NCBI RefSeq assembly: GCF_026262505.1
Contig: NC_067205.1
Coordinates: forward strand, 23,345,585-23,409,584
Length of the DNA: 64,000 nucleotides
From: Trichomonas vaginalis G3
Taxonomy: Eukaryota > Parabasalia > Trichomonadida > Trichomonadidae
Direction: 5' to 3'
Numbering within the stretch: position 1 is the first letter of the stretch; the number at the start of each line of letters is the position of its first letter. The translations under genes and the position numbers were made by a program. Under the pieces are notes generated by a model. The model was not told where the DNA came from. It worked only from the letters and a program-made list of their open reading frames with translations, and searched no databases. Shown here in pieces: positions 27,568 to 38,510 of this stretch.

Positions 27568-30347
27568 CTAAAAAAAATCTTTTACACTTTTCAAATAACC
27601 ACACAATTTTTGAATAGTATTCAAAATAAAAATCCAATATTCTATTGAAAAAGTGCAAATAAAATGATAAAATGAATTAATGATAAATATCAAATTCTCA
27701 AATTAGCTTTAAACGAAGTGTAAGAAGGTATAAATAAAGGTCTTTCGAAATTCTATTGCATTCAAATATTAACAAAAGTTTTCTTAATAATTTTCCCTCA
27801 ATTTTTTGTAAACATCTGAAAAATAAGTGATAAAAGTCGAAGTCTTTACTCGGGATTAATAACAAACCCCCATGAATAACTGAGTAATGGAGGTAGGCAT
27901 ACTATCATGTTATGGTAATTTTGGATTAATTAATACGGAGGGAAAATGTAAACATCACAAAAATAACGTTATTAGAACAAGAATGTATGGATTATTCGGA
28001 TTCTTGTTACTCAATATAAAGGTGGTCTATCGTCTATCGGGCACCCTTAATCAAAACAATAAATGTTTTATATTTAATATAATTAGTCGCCATTAAATTC
28101 ATATAGCATCTTGCATCTATTATTATATCATTGCAATCATTACAAAATGCACGTTATTATATTTGGGAATTCAATAACGCGACTTATTCACAAGATCAAT
28201 AAATCAGATCACAAAATCCTGCATCAGGTTTGAAATGTATATATATATATATAATACAAATAAAGCTTACATCCTCAATATTATATTCTATCAGTATTAG
28301 CCAAATCGTATGAAAAAATTACCATATTTTTTCGAAATATTACAACAGTAGCAACCTTACGTATTACCAATGATAACCAAAGTGTTATTTTGGCATAAAA
28401 AATTTAAAACGATATTAAAACAACAGATAGACTAGTCATTCTGATATAGTATTATGCATACTATCATGTGATAAAAACTCAAATATCTCAGCTTGACTTC
28501 CGTTTGATTATGAGATACAGAACTAATGTTTCATGTTCTGTAGCCATAGTCACTAATTGATAACATTATTATGATAAGAAATCTAAATGTGCGATTTTAT
28601 TATACATTTGATTCGGATTTATTATCGAAATGCAAATCACAATATATTTCTTGAACTCATTTGTGAATAAAATTATGATATTATTGATTGTTTTCTAGAT
28701 ATTTACAATGGTTTCTAAACAAGTGAAGATAATCCTTAATTTGAACCAGAATTAATTTTATATTCCTAACAATGGCAGTTTCTCTATATAGAATTATATA
28801 TCATTTTTGATAATAAACTATGACTGATTTATAATTTTGGAATGTAAACTTCTTTTCTTTATCTTTGAAAAAATGTTAATTGATTTTGCTGTATAATTGA
28901 CATACCTTAGTCGAAAAATTATAGAATAACAAAAATAAAAAGGTTTAATCGATTTGGAACACAATGAAAATGTTTTGTTTCTCTGTAAATTTTCATTTTT
29001 CGATTTTTTTAACCACATTTTTCCAAAAAAAATCGAGAATTGAAAAAAACATTATTATTTTATAGAAAATTGCTTAGGCATTTTCTAAAATAGAAAAAAA
29101 TTGGAGAAATTCATCAAGTAGAACTTCGTTCTAGGTGTCCAAAGCAATTGCTTTCAGTCAAAAAAGCCTCGAAATTTTTAAATGTTGATATTGATTTTCA
29201 TCAATCACATAATATCGATTGTTTGCAGTCGATGCCATCACATGTTATTAAACTTTAATATATTTGAACACACTACAAATCGTTTTCGAAACTTATCAAA
29301 ATTTCGCGCAATTTAACAATACTCCAACTATCATACACAGTTCCTATTACTGCATTCTCATTTTAAGAAGAAAGGATTATTAAAATTTAAGATCTAACGA
29401 TTTATTTACCCAATTCGAAAAATATTTTCAATTAAAAATCCTTATTTGTGCATATTTTATATGCAGATGCAGAAAGAAAATCGAGTAAAGTGTTGCTTCA
29501 AAAAAATACCTGCAAGTAGCCGAATCAATAAACAATTTACTTTTTAAGCATCGAATTTTGCTCGTCTTGAGTGACTTTTTTTGTGCAATTTTCATAATAT
29601 GATAAAGTATATGCGTTTTCAAGTAAAATATGCATATTTTAGAAGATCATAATATATCTCGAAATCAAACGAAAGTCATTCTATGAGTCCATACACACTA
29701 TTACTATACTTCATATGTCAAGCATAATGGGAACAATTTTGGTCGATATCTTTGTTGTGGACGAAGCCCCCTTTGATAAAAGCCGAAAAAGTTTCTGTAG
29801 ATGACTCTGTTGTTGTTGTTGGATGGTCGGATTTGGATTGATTTTTAATAAGGAATTGATTGGCACTTTTATTGTTGAAACCACAAATTGACAAACCTTT
29901 CAAATTTCACCGCTACAAAACATTTTGATATATTTTTGATCTATAATAGAATGCAAATGAATTGTTCAAATCCTTTTTTCAATAAATGGTCTTGAAAATT
30001 GAAATAAAACTGAAAATTTATCTAGCCAGTTCATTAATCATCCAAATCAGATATATTTTGAAAATATGTAATAATCTTAAAAATCAGTTTAGCAAATTTG
30101 ACAAATAACAGTTTGATTAAATTTTCATTGGCTGAATACTTCAGGCTATTACCCCAATTTCTCTTACCAAAACATGTTCCCAATGATTTGATCCATATCC
30201 GCTTACACATACTGCATAATACTGTCATATTCATCGAATAAAAAAGGCCACAGCGTGAAAAATTTATTGTCATTATTGGATCTACAAGACAAGATCAAAA
30301 AAATTACATACAAATCAATATCAAAACAAATTTATATTAACAAACAA
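27568..30347. other. 2.8 kb AT-rich intergenic DNA
   Basis: No supportable gene. The sequence is very AT-rich, with stray frames of 60-80 codons that have no protein-like composition. A TATATATATATATA run lies near 28238. A stretch around 29101-29180 (AATTGCTTTCAGTCAAAAAA) shares AAAAAAGCCTCGA with 24535 in the opposite orientation. Possibly decayed host DNA. Confidence 0.5.
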
Positions 30348-30790
30348 CTATGCCTCGCCGCCACGTACAATGTGGGCGGGGAGTTTGATTCCAGGTAGGA
30401 AATCCATAGGAAGAGTATCCGCAACCTTCATAACTCTATCATAAACGCTCATTTCAGGGCCTTCTGTTGGATATACTCGTGTGAAATTCGAAGATTGGTA
30501 AGCTTTTTCCCTTTCTTCTTTAATTACATCAGCCATGTCGAAACTTGATGCATAAGCTGACCATTGTTCGCTATTCCATGCCCATCCACGACAGTCAATC
30601 GCCTTTTGAACAATACTCAATGGGGCCGCGATCCTCATTGCTTCGGCCAACATAGATACTTTCATGCGTCTCTCAGGTCCACGATAATAATCGAGAGAAG
30701 GACGATAGTTAATTTCCAAAACATGAGGATTTGCGTCTTCATCGAGTAAAACATCGAAGCCAAACACTTGGAAGCAGCGACTGTAGCACC
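30348..30790 (-). pseudogene. tubulin tyrosine ligase-like (TTLL) C-terminal fragment
   Basis: Host gene piece of about 145 codons. It carries the end of the ATP-grasp fold of the TTL/TTLL family: FGFDVLLDEDANPHVLEINY and RPSLDYYRG match the family's GxD..(L/I)E.N..PSL signature, where the Glu and Asn bind Mg-ATP. The family adds Tyr, Glu or Gly to tubulin tails, normally in proteins of 400 aa or more. The N-terminal two thirds is missing: frame similarity stops near 30790, where a transporter gene on the other strand begins. The stop is at 30348. This is the 3' part of a gene left by a rearrangement. The remaining C-terminal tail is acidic and plain. Confidence 0.75.
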
Positions 30791-31768
30791 ATTTCGGACA
30801 TTGGAAGAAGATGAAAAAGATGAATCATCTTATTACAAAAATAAAGTCGTCTTTCTTTCAAAGGAGGATGCATTTCGAAATCCAATTGGAAGCCTTGGAT
30901 GGAAATATCCATTTGTTGTAGCATTGTTATCTCTTCTAGAACTTGTTAAAACAGCTTTGAATTCCATTGGTTTAATATTTTGCAATGCTTCTGTCATTTT
31001 AGTTTTACGAGGTTTTCTTTGCTTCTTCACAATGTTCACATCATGGGCAATTCTCAAAAAGAAGCCAAAACAGAGGCACGTAATTGGTGTTTCATTTGCA
31101 TTTGCAGGTTTGGTTTTTGTTGGTGGATCAGTCATTGGTTGGAAGAATTCATTTGGCAAAAAAGTCAAATTTGCGTCCAAATCTTTATTAGGAATTGCAA
31201 TTGCATTATGTGGGCAATTCGTAGCATCAATTCATTTTGTTTTGGAAGAGAAACTAATGAAAGGAGTTGAGAAACCAGTTCCACCTATATTCATCATTGG
31301 ATCAGAAGGAATTGCTGGAATTGTAATATCACTTGCAATTTTTTTGCAAATTACAACTGAATTCATGGAAAAGATCATGGATCATATGAGAACTTAAAGA
31401 ATTCATATTACATGACGTTTCATAATCATAAGATTCTCAGTCTCCAAATTGTTACATTCTTTTCAATTATGATGTATAATTGGTCCGGAATTCTTTATAC
31501 AAAAATGGTTTCTGCAACTTCAAGATCATTAGTTGCAGCAACGGTTACAATTCTTGTTTGGATTATCATGTTGATTCTTCATTACACAACTCACCACTAT
31601 GATGAGAGTATCTCATTATGGTCAATAATGGAAATATTTGGATTTATTCTTATGGTAACTGGAACATCAATTTATAACAATGTGATGGATATTGGAGATA
31701 AAATCATTGAAAAAATACGGCTCACTAAAAGTGAATCCGGAGATAAAGAAGAAGAAAAAGAAATATGA
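30791..31768 (+). pseudogene. SLC35F6-like drug/metabolite transporter, truncated and frameshifted
   Basis: Host DMT-superfamily membrane protein of the SLC35F6 (nucleotide-sugar transporter-like) group. Visible features are membrane helices such as LVKTALNSIGLIFCNASVIL, RGFLCFFTMFTSW and GVSFAFAGLVFVGGSVIGW, then a C-terminal half with YTKMVSATSRSLVAATVTI and EIFGFILMVTGTSIYN, which matches the family's VTKE.SA..R.......W and GF.....GT..YN signatures. The first helix or helices are absent because the gene begins at the rearrangement join near 30790. A single frameshift near 31385-31395 splits the rest. The C-terminus is a charged cytosolic tail. Probably dead. Confidence 0.75.
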
Positions 31769-32264
31769 TCTTATTTAGCTTAAAATTGTGTTAAGAATCC
31801 TTTGCATTTTTTAGACATCAAGATCTATTAAAAACATTATTCTATCGATTATATATATTTTTCAGGCTTTTTCTTGCTTAAAATTGGCTCATTTTTAATC
31901 ATTCAGTGAATTTATGAAGTCTCGAGAGCCCTATTGAATAAGTATAACCATAGCTACTTATCCACTATTTTTCTTATTCTAGAAAATTAGTGCATAATCT
32001 ATTGTTTTCTAAAATATCTTTGAAATTTTAGATAGGAAGATAAAGAACTTATTTCTTTCGATATTAGGCTAAGCATTAATATATTGATTCCAACAAAAAT
32101 CAAATTAAATGTCAATTTATATTAGATTAAAGCTTATTCAAGAACTTCAACTATGAATCAAATAATAAATAATACTGAGCTTACTCATTATTATAGTAAG
32201 ACTATTTTAAACAGATTTTCTCTAAAAAAATGATGAAATTTCTAAAAATTTACAAACATAATAT
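31769..32264. other. intergenic, no gene seen
   Basis: About 500 AT-rich bases between the 3' ends of the transporter relic and the membrane glycoprotein. Nothing recognisable. Confidence 0.5.
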
Positions 32265-33722
32265 TTAATAACAATATCTTTCTTCTTCTAATACTTCTCC
32301 AGTCAAACAATCTACTTTTGAAGTTAGAGGAGGACAATTATTTCTGAATATTCCAGCAAGTGCGTTTCCAACCAAATCTGGATTGACAATAAATTCTCCT
32401 TTAATTATATCAGAACAATGGTAATCATCGCAAAAGTAAGAAGTGCAATTTGAAGCTTTTTGTTTCGGAAATACCTGAACTGCTCGTAAACCATCCTTAG
32501 AAGCATCAGATATCCAATCAGAACACGATAGTCCCTTTGGAACTACAGATATCAATGTCGTATTCATGAAAACTGTTGCGATCATTGAATCTGTTTGGAC
32601 TCCAACGATGAATTGAGGTTCATACTTCATGTTCAGTAGTCCTTTGGCCGTATGTTTCTTATCCGCGTAGACTATTTCGCATCTCACGCAGAAATCTAAT
32701 ATGGAATCAACTAATGAGTCAATTTCTTTGATTGTAGAGTCTGAATTCAGCACATATATCTCCTGTTTGCGTTGTTTGATATTTCTGATCAATGGTCTGA
32801 CCTTTGTTGCGTCAGATTTGAAATTATTTATCATCAAATTTCGGAAACATTTTTGATCTCTGCCCGAAACAACAACATCCAGGTTATTTGCGATATTCAG
32901 CTGATTCAGGTAGTTACGTTCGTCGAATACAATCGTTTGGAATGTCTTGTATTGGTCGCATTGTTCCAAAAAATCTTTAATTGTCAAATACATGTTTTCC
33001 TTTTGCCTCACGAACGCGGCTTTGAATATTTCTTCTTCCATATTCACTCTGCCGTACCTGGATACGTGCTCAAAAACGCCAGATAAGTCGTAAGGAAGAA
33101 ATCCTGGATTTTGGTGTGGAATTTCTTCGAAATTCGCTTGTATTCTGCTGTTTTTAACGCATACATTGTAAAAGATACAATACTTGCCTGTCTTATTCTC
33201 ATTGCAATAGATATAAGAAGAAGATTTTGAATCATTTGCAATTGAAAACTTAAATACTCGGCTAATTGGCCGATTATTGTACTTGATAACTGCATATATT
33301 ATTCCTCGTACAGGAATATTGAATGAAAATGTGATATTTTTGTCATTCATTTTAACATCATTTGCTGCGCTTATTCTTTTAGTAAAATTGAATCCACCGT
33401 TTGTGGCTTCAAGAACCAAATGACTTATCAAGTTCTCTCTAGTAATATTGAATATATAATCAACATGAATTTCTGCAGTAAGAGTATTTTTGCCTGTTTG
33501 TCTGATTTCAAGGAATTTAAATGCTGAATATGGATTTCTGGTTCTATTTAGATATGCAAATTTTAAAAATGAAGAATGATCTGAATAAATTGATCCTGAA
33601 AGTAACGCAATTATAATACATGTAAGCCAAAATGCATACCCACTACATCTGTAATAATCTATTTCTATTATTGCATCGTCGAAAGAAGCTTCTTTTTCAT
33701 CAGTTTTCCATCGACGTTCCAT
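32265..33722 (-). CDS. type II membrane protein, possible GT61-like glycosyltransferase
   Basis: A 485-aa host protein. Residues 1-25 are cytosolic and charged, and residues 26-46 are one membrane anchor (YAFWLTCIIIALLSGSIY). The rest is luminal or extracellular, with many N-glycosylation sites and paired Cys. The C-terminal half (IVFDERNYLNQLNIANNLDV; later VGVQTDSMIATVFMNTTLIS) recalls the layout of glycosyltransferase family 61/EOGT-like enzymes, in which a conserved G(P/V).G/D...A..F segment precedes the end of the Rossmann domain. That assignment is tentative. The alternative is a Trichomonas-specific surface protein. The frame is intact and ends in a Cys-rich tail (NNCPPLTSKVDCLTGE). 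Confidence 0.7.
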   Translation of the reverse strand: MERRWKTDEKEASFDDAIIEIDYYRCSGYAFWLTCIIIALLSGSIYSDHSSFLKFAYLNRTRNPYSAFKFLEIRQTGKNTLTAEIHVDYIFNITRENLISHLVLEATNGGFNFTKRISAANDVKMNDKNITFSFNIPVRGIIYAVIKYNNRPISRVFKFSIANDSKSSSYIYCNENKTGKYCIFYNVCVKNSRIQANFEEIPHQNPGFLPYDLSGVFEHVSRYGRVNMEEEIFKAAFVRQKENMYLTIKDFLEQCDQYKTFQTIVFDERNYLNQLNIANNLDVVVSGRDQKCFRNLMINNFKSDATKVRPLIRNIKQRKQEIYVLNSDSTIKEIDSLVDSILDFCVRCEIVYADKKHTAKGLLNMKYEPQFIVGVQTDSMIATVFMNTTLISVVPKGLSCSDWISDASKDGLRAVQVFPKQKASNCTSYFCDDYHCSDIIKGEFIVNPDLVGNALAGIFRNNCPPLTSKVDCLTGEVLEEERYCY

Positions 33723-34518
33723 AGAAAAAGGCCAATATAATTCGAATTTGATATTTTATCCATCAAAATGGTATTTATGAATAGAAAACTAGTATAGTGA
33801 ATTAAAAAAATTTTCCACTCCTTGAATTCGGAAAAATCAAATGAAAGATGAAAGAAAACATCTTGTAAGTAATTACTTGGATGAAACGGCTATACTGGAG
33901 ATATGGTGAAAATATTGCATTCATGATATAACATAATATAGCAGATCAGAAATTTCACTATGAATATCATGTATTTTTATATGCACATCAATTCCAATTG
34001 AATAGAAATTTGATCATCATAATGATTTTCAATTTCACATAATAAATTTTTGCTTTTGTAACTCATGAATAATTCCATATACCCAGACAAGCAAATAATA
34101 CAATAAAATCACAAAAAATGTTAATTTATCATACAACGATAGTTTGTACGAATGTATTCATATGAATGAACAAAATCATAATAAAAATTCAAAGTTAAAA
34201 ATCATAAAATTATTCCGAATATTTTTGAGAATAAGCACATGAGTGTTAAGTAACATATAAAGAAAATGTTTCCTTTTGAAATTTAGTATATTTCAAATTG
34301 TGATTCAAATTTAGATAATATTTTTGGATTTACATGTGTTATTTTATACATATAAAATTAAAAATGAACATCTGAACCTTGATGATATGATCATTGTTAT
34401 ATTAATGAATTCTTGATAAGAATAGAAAATTAATATTTTTAGTCGCGAAGCATGTTAAAAGTGCAATAAAAGTATATATACATGCACATAATATGTTCAT
34501 ACTCAAAATATTACTTGA
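33723..34518. other. intergenic, no gene seen
   Basis: About 800 AT-rich bases upstream of the membrane glycoprotein and downstream of the ankyrin relic. No convincing initiator motif was identified beside the ATG at 33722. No repeats of note. Confidence 0.5.
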
Positions 34519-36153
34519 TCATGTACGACCATCTTTGTCTTTAGCATTGATATCTGCTCCATTTGAAATAAGAATTTCGGCTGTTTCTTTACTATTATCA
34601 CTGGCTGCATCATGAAGAGGGGTATATCCATATTTAGTTTTAGCATTGATATCTGCTCCATTTGAAATAAGAATTTCGGCTGTTTCTTTTACTATTATCA
34701 CTGGCTGCATCATGAAGAGGGGTACATCCATATTTGTCTTTAGCATTGATATCTGCTCCATTTGAAATAAGAATTTCGGCTGTTTCTTTACTATTATCTC
34801 TGGCTGCGTAATGAAGAGGGGTACATCCATATTTGTCTTTAGCATTGATATCTGCTCCATTTGAAATAAGAATTTCGGCTGTTTCTTTACTATTATCTCT
34901 GGCTGCATCATGAAGAGGGGTACATCCATATTTGTCTTTAGCATTGATATCTGCTCCATTTGAAATAAGAATTTCGGCTGTTTCTTTACTATTATCTCTG
35001 GCTGCATCATGAAGAGGGGTACATCCATATTTGTCTTTAGCATTGATATCTGCTCCATTTGAAATAAGAATTTCGGCTGTTTCTTTGCTACCATCTATGG
35101 CTGCCAATGAAGAGGGGTTGCTTCATATTCGTTTTTAGCATTGATATCTGCATCATTTGAAATAAAATATTCTAAAAGTGATGAAAGATGGAAATTCGGA
35201 GAATAAACAAAACATGCGTTGATGTCATTTGTTTGATCCAAGTAAACTAAAAATGATTGAAGATTATTGTATTGAGAGCACATTTCTAAATCAATTTCTA
35301 TGTTGTGTTCATTCATCAAAAATGTGACAAAATCGATATTGTGTGATATAATTGCATATTTCATGCATATCTTATCTGGTTTTTGTACTTTCAAGCATTC
35401 ATTCATAATGTCTTGATTTCCACTCAAAAACGAAAATCTAAGACAATCTGGAGTGATTTCTGATTGAAATTTCGTTATTAAAAACTTAAAACAATCAGCA
35501 GATCCATGATAACAGCATAATTCAAGTAACGAAAGACCTTCAGCTGAATATGGATATAAATCACTTTTTAATTCTTGATTTTTATCAATCCTTCTCTTTC
35601 TGTAAAGGTTATCAATGATATTTTGTCATCATCCATAATAGATCTGTAAATTGTATTTTGTTCGTGAATATCAGATGAATAATGAGAATCTTCAAAATCG
35701 TTAAAACTTTTTTGCCCGTTTTCATTCAATACAATATTGTATTCTTTGTAGAAAAGGTAATTAAAAACCATGTTGATTTTGTTGACCTGATTTAGATGGT
35801 ATTCGTCAACAATTTGTTTGGCAATCGCTAAATATGACTTCATGTAGCGGTTGTTATAAATTGAAAGTTCGGATATATCATTGATAATCACATCAGGCTG
35901 AATTTGATAAGAGTCAATCAGGTTTTGTCTGATTTTTTTGTATAATGCGTTTAATTTTTCTTCGTCATTTGTTTTTCAGCCTGTACAAAGCATTGTAGAC
36001 ATCATTATATCCTGCAAAAATCTCCATCAATTTGTCATAATGAGTTTGGTTAGTTTCTCCCTTTGTTAACATTTTCCAATTTTCCACCAAAAATTTTTTA
36101 AGGGGGTAGGTTTGATTCAAATGCTGTTCGGCATTAGAATTAAAAATAATCAT
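34519..36153 (-). pseudogene. Trichomonas-type DUF3447/ankyrin protein with several frameshifts
   Basis: Host gene starting at the ATG at 36153. Order: N-terminal helical domain, DUF3447-like region (EGLSLLELCCYHGSADCFKF near 35520; MKYAIISHNIDFVTFLMNEH near 35330), then at least six ankyrin repeats of the form ETAEILISNGADINAKDKYG with CTPLHDAA. About four frameshifts break it: near 35970, 35570, 35097 and 34690. The last lies in a T-run (TTTCTTTTA) within the repeats. The reading frames otherwise keep strong family identity, so death is recent. Ankyrin repeats usually mediate protein binding; the function of this family is not known. Confidence 0.8.
34566..35158. repeat. 99-bp ankyrin repeat units, nearly identical
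   Basis: Six repeats spaced 99 bases apart (anchor GAAATAAGAATTTCGGCTG at 34565, 34664, 34764, 34863, 34962 and 35061) differ at only a few positions. Spacing is 100 at the third unit and 98 before the outermost diverged unit, which are the sites of two frameshifts. The homogeneity points to recent unequal crossing-over. Confidence 0.8.
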
Positions 36154-36164
36154 TAGTATAATAA

Positions 36165-36228
36165 TTACACTTTTATTGCATTTTTAACAGGCTTCACGCC
36201 TGTATAAAAACGTAATAAAAGTGTAAAT
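36165..36228. repeat. imperfect 30-bp inverted repeat with TTCAC loop
   Basis: Arms containing TACACTTTTATT and AATAAAAGTGTA, closing on ACAGGC-TTCAC-GCCTGT. The whole can fold into one long stem. It sits directly upstream of the dead ankyrin gene's ATG. It may be a miniature hairpin element or a regulatory structure. Confidence 0.5.
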
Positions 36229-36514
36229 TTCACGATATCGTAATTTTACATACAAATTTCGAATTTCGAAAATTTTCAATTTATCAGACAGTAAGGATCC
36301 TATTTGGAGAATAATATTCCTCAATTCTAAAATTCAGTAACCAAATGTGCAAATTGTGAATCATTTAAGGTATGATGGAACACCAATGAGGCATTAGATC
36401 AATGTAATACATTAGAAGATTGTGCGGAATGTCTGGTTAAGAAAATATGAAAATATGAAATGAAAATGAAATATTTCTTTCAATTTTTCATACACCTTTT
36501 GTCTATCGTTTGCG

Positions 36515-36535
36515 TAGTGGTGCTTCGCGCCGCTA
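36515..36535. repeat. GC-rich hairpin with TTC loop
   Basis: TAGTGGTGC-TTC-GCGCCGCTA: a nine-base stem if two G-T pairs are allowed, and a three-base loop. First of three GCGC-type triloop hairpins within 400 bases. Confidence 0.45.
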
Positions 36536-36688
36536 ATCATATTTTGAGAACAACTTTGGTTGTTTGTTCGGCAAAGCTATTTCAACAAATTACGATTTGC
36601 AATCAGATATGATGTAATAATATCAGATTGATTTATGACTTTTGATGATAAATAATTATTAAATATTTTGAAAAGTTATTTTTTTTTC

Positions 36689-36723
36689 GCTATTTGATTG
36701 GCGCAAAGCGCCAATCAAATAGC
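36689..36723. repeat. perfect 16-bp hairpin with AAA loop
   Basis: GCTATTTGATTGGCGC, loop AAA, then the exact complement. No host gene within several hundred bases uses it as an obvious terminator. A 16-bp perfect stem in AT-rich intergenic DNA is unlikely by chance. Confidence 0.6.
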
Positions 36724-36871
36724 TCAAATTAATATTGTGATATTATTTCAGATATGATGAAAATTTTTGAGTGAAAACTATCAAAACTAAGTCTTAAAAA
36801 ATCGATATTTAAAAATGATTTTTGATTGTTACACTACTTGCGAAAAAATGTCGATTAATCTTCTATATATA

Positions 36872-36906
36872 TCATCTATCGGCGCGCGGAGCGCGCCGAT
36901 AGATGA
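36872..36906. repeat. perfect 16-bp hairpin with GGA loop
   Basis: TCATCTATCGGCGCGC, loop GGA, then the exact complement ending CGATAGATGA. It has the same design as the neighbour at 36689-36723 (AT-rich base, GCGC tip, three-base loop) but a different sequence. Confidence 0.6.
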
Positions 36907-37079
36907 ATGAAAAGGCTTATAAAGTACTAAATCATTAAAGCAGTATAAGAAATAACTCAGATATGAGAGAACTATTCTCAAATGTGTTTTCATTCAGAAA
37001 TGATGATAGTTCACATATATGTTTGTTATTTAAATAAAATAAAGCTTTTAAAAAACTATTTGCATGAAATAGATATTTT

Positions 37080-38495
37080 TTAAGCTGTTAATGGCTGCAA
37101 TTTGTCATCATTTGCTTCCTTCTTCCCTCTTGGTACATAACACTTTTTAATAAGGCAATAAAATAGTAATATCAATGCAAGAGGTACAATAGCACAACAA
37201 GCATAAATAGAATACAAAATCACTTTTAGCCAGGTTTGATCTTCCTCATTCCATTCGTCGTTAAGATTCTTTGAACCGTTTTCAGCGATAAGATATGCTC
37301 TGAAATTATTTGAATAGATGGTGTTTCGAATAACATAAGGATTATCTGATTTTCCTCCAACTTTAAACTTGATACTTGAATTCTTATTTGGAGTATCGAT
37401 TACAGCAACAACGGAATTTTGATATTTATCCTTTGGAGTAGTAGCAGCTCCATTTTCATCATAAAATTTTGCATACTTACGATAACTAACTTGGATATCT
37501 CCATCATTTGCAACAGCATAGACGCATAATTTGGAATTATCGTAGAAATTTAGTGTGTAACTTTTACTTCCGATTATTGTAACATCTTCTTTGCAGTGCA
37601 AAACATTTGATGCGTTTTTAATAATAACAAATGATATATTATCGTATCCTGTAATTCTCAAATATGAATCGGATAAAAATGACCATCCTACAACTTTTTG
37701 ATAATCACCTTGATGGAATGTCTCTGAATACGTTCCGCAGGAAATATGGAACCTTGCATATTTAAGACCGAAAGAAATCATATACGAATTAGCTGGAATG
37801 CTCAAATTATATGATTCTTTAACATTTACATTATAATTTCCGTATCTAAAGTCAACAATGTCATCAATAATTAAATATGATTCCAATGAAGAATCATATA
37901 ATGGAACGCAATAAAAATCAGCTTCAGATTTTTGTCTATCTTTGTTTATACCAAATGAATATTCACTGCGAGTATCATATTGGACTTGAAGCATTGCAGT
38001 TGTATAATTTAATGAAAGTTGTAGAGTATCCCATTTAATGAATGATTTTTCATCCAAAATGTAACTCGTGAATATATGAAACGTGTATCTTCTTTCAGAT
38101 GTATAGAAATTTGATTTTGGCATTTGAGAATTAGCAAATGCAAAGCATGCGATTTTTGCCATCTGATATGAAGACTTTATTTCAACCCAATCATCTATGT
38201 TTTTGTTAAGAATAAAGTCTAAAGAATCGCATTGACCTTTTTCAATTTGAATAAAAGAATAATTTAGAAAGTTTCCATTTGAAGTTATTTTTAATGATGT
38301 TGGATTCGTGTAGATCTTTTTAAGAGGATGATCGTTGTAAATGAAATTTTCTGTATTTGGAAAGATGACAAAAGAATCGAAATTATCTTTCGAAACAAAC
38401 GACAGCTGTAACTCTGAAGATACAAAATCTGAATAGGATCCAGGTACAGCAATCTCTTTGGCAAGAGCAAATGTAGCTAAATATGAGGCAAACAT
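37080..38495 (-). CDS. single-pass surface glycoprotein
   Basis: A 471-aa host protein with a short hydrophobic N-terminus (MFASYLATFALAKE) that could be a signal peptide. A long extracellular beta-rich region follows, with a few Cys and several N-glycosylation sites. One membrane helix lies near residues 428-450 (VILYSIYACCAIVPLALILL), with a short basic cytosolic tail (KKCYVPRGKK) after it. No catalytic motif is recognised. The layout is common among uncharacterised T. vaginalis surface proteins. The start is supported by an initiator-like TCATTTT nine bases upstream of the ATG. The frame is complete. Confidence 0.75.
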   Translation of the reverse strand: MFASYLATFALAKEIAVPGSYSDFVSSELQLSFVSKDNFDSFVIFPNTENFIYNDHPLKKIYTNPTSLKITSNGNFLNYSFIQIEKGQCDSLDFILNKNIDDWVEIKSSYQMAKIACFAFANSQMPKSNFYTSERRYTFHIFTSYILDEKSFIKWDTLQLSLNYTTAMLQVQYDTRSEYSFGINKDRQKSEADFYCVPLYDSSLESYLIIDDIVDFRYGNYNVNVKESYNLSIPANSYMISFGLKYARFHISCGTYSETFHQGDYQKVVGWSFLSDSYLRITGYDNISFVIIKNASNVLHCKEDVTIIGSKSYTLNFYDNSKLCVYAVANDGDIQVSYRKYAKFYDENGAATTPKDKYQNSVVAVIDTPNKNSSIKFKVGGKSDNPYVIRNTIYSNNFRAYLIAENGSKNLNDEWNEEDQTWLKVILYSIYACCAIVPLALILLFYCLIKKCYVPRGKKEANDDKLQPLTA

Positions 38496-38510
38496 TTATA
38501 AAATGATAAA
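38496..38510 (-). promoter_or_regulatory. Trichomonas initiator-like element for the surface glycoprotein
   Basis: On the minus strand the sequence reads TTATCATTTTATAAATG. The TCA(C/T)T(A/T) core fits the known T. vaginalis Inr (TCA+1Y(T/A)), putting transcription start at about 38504, nine bases before the ATG. Such short leaders are normal in this organism. Confidence 0.55.

Noticed and set aside
27887-28096. 69-codon plus-strand frame as a gene
   Set aside because: Low-complexity AT-rich context, no family, and composition typical of chance frames.
30833-31180. Minus-strand 115-codon frame opposite the transporter relic
   Set aside because: Shadow of the coding strand; the plus strand has clear SLC35F6-type sequence.
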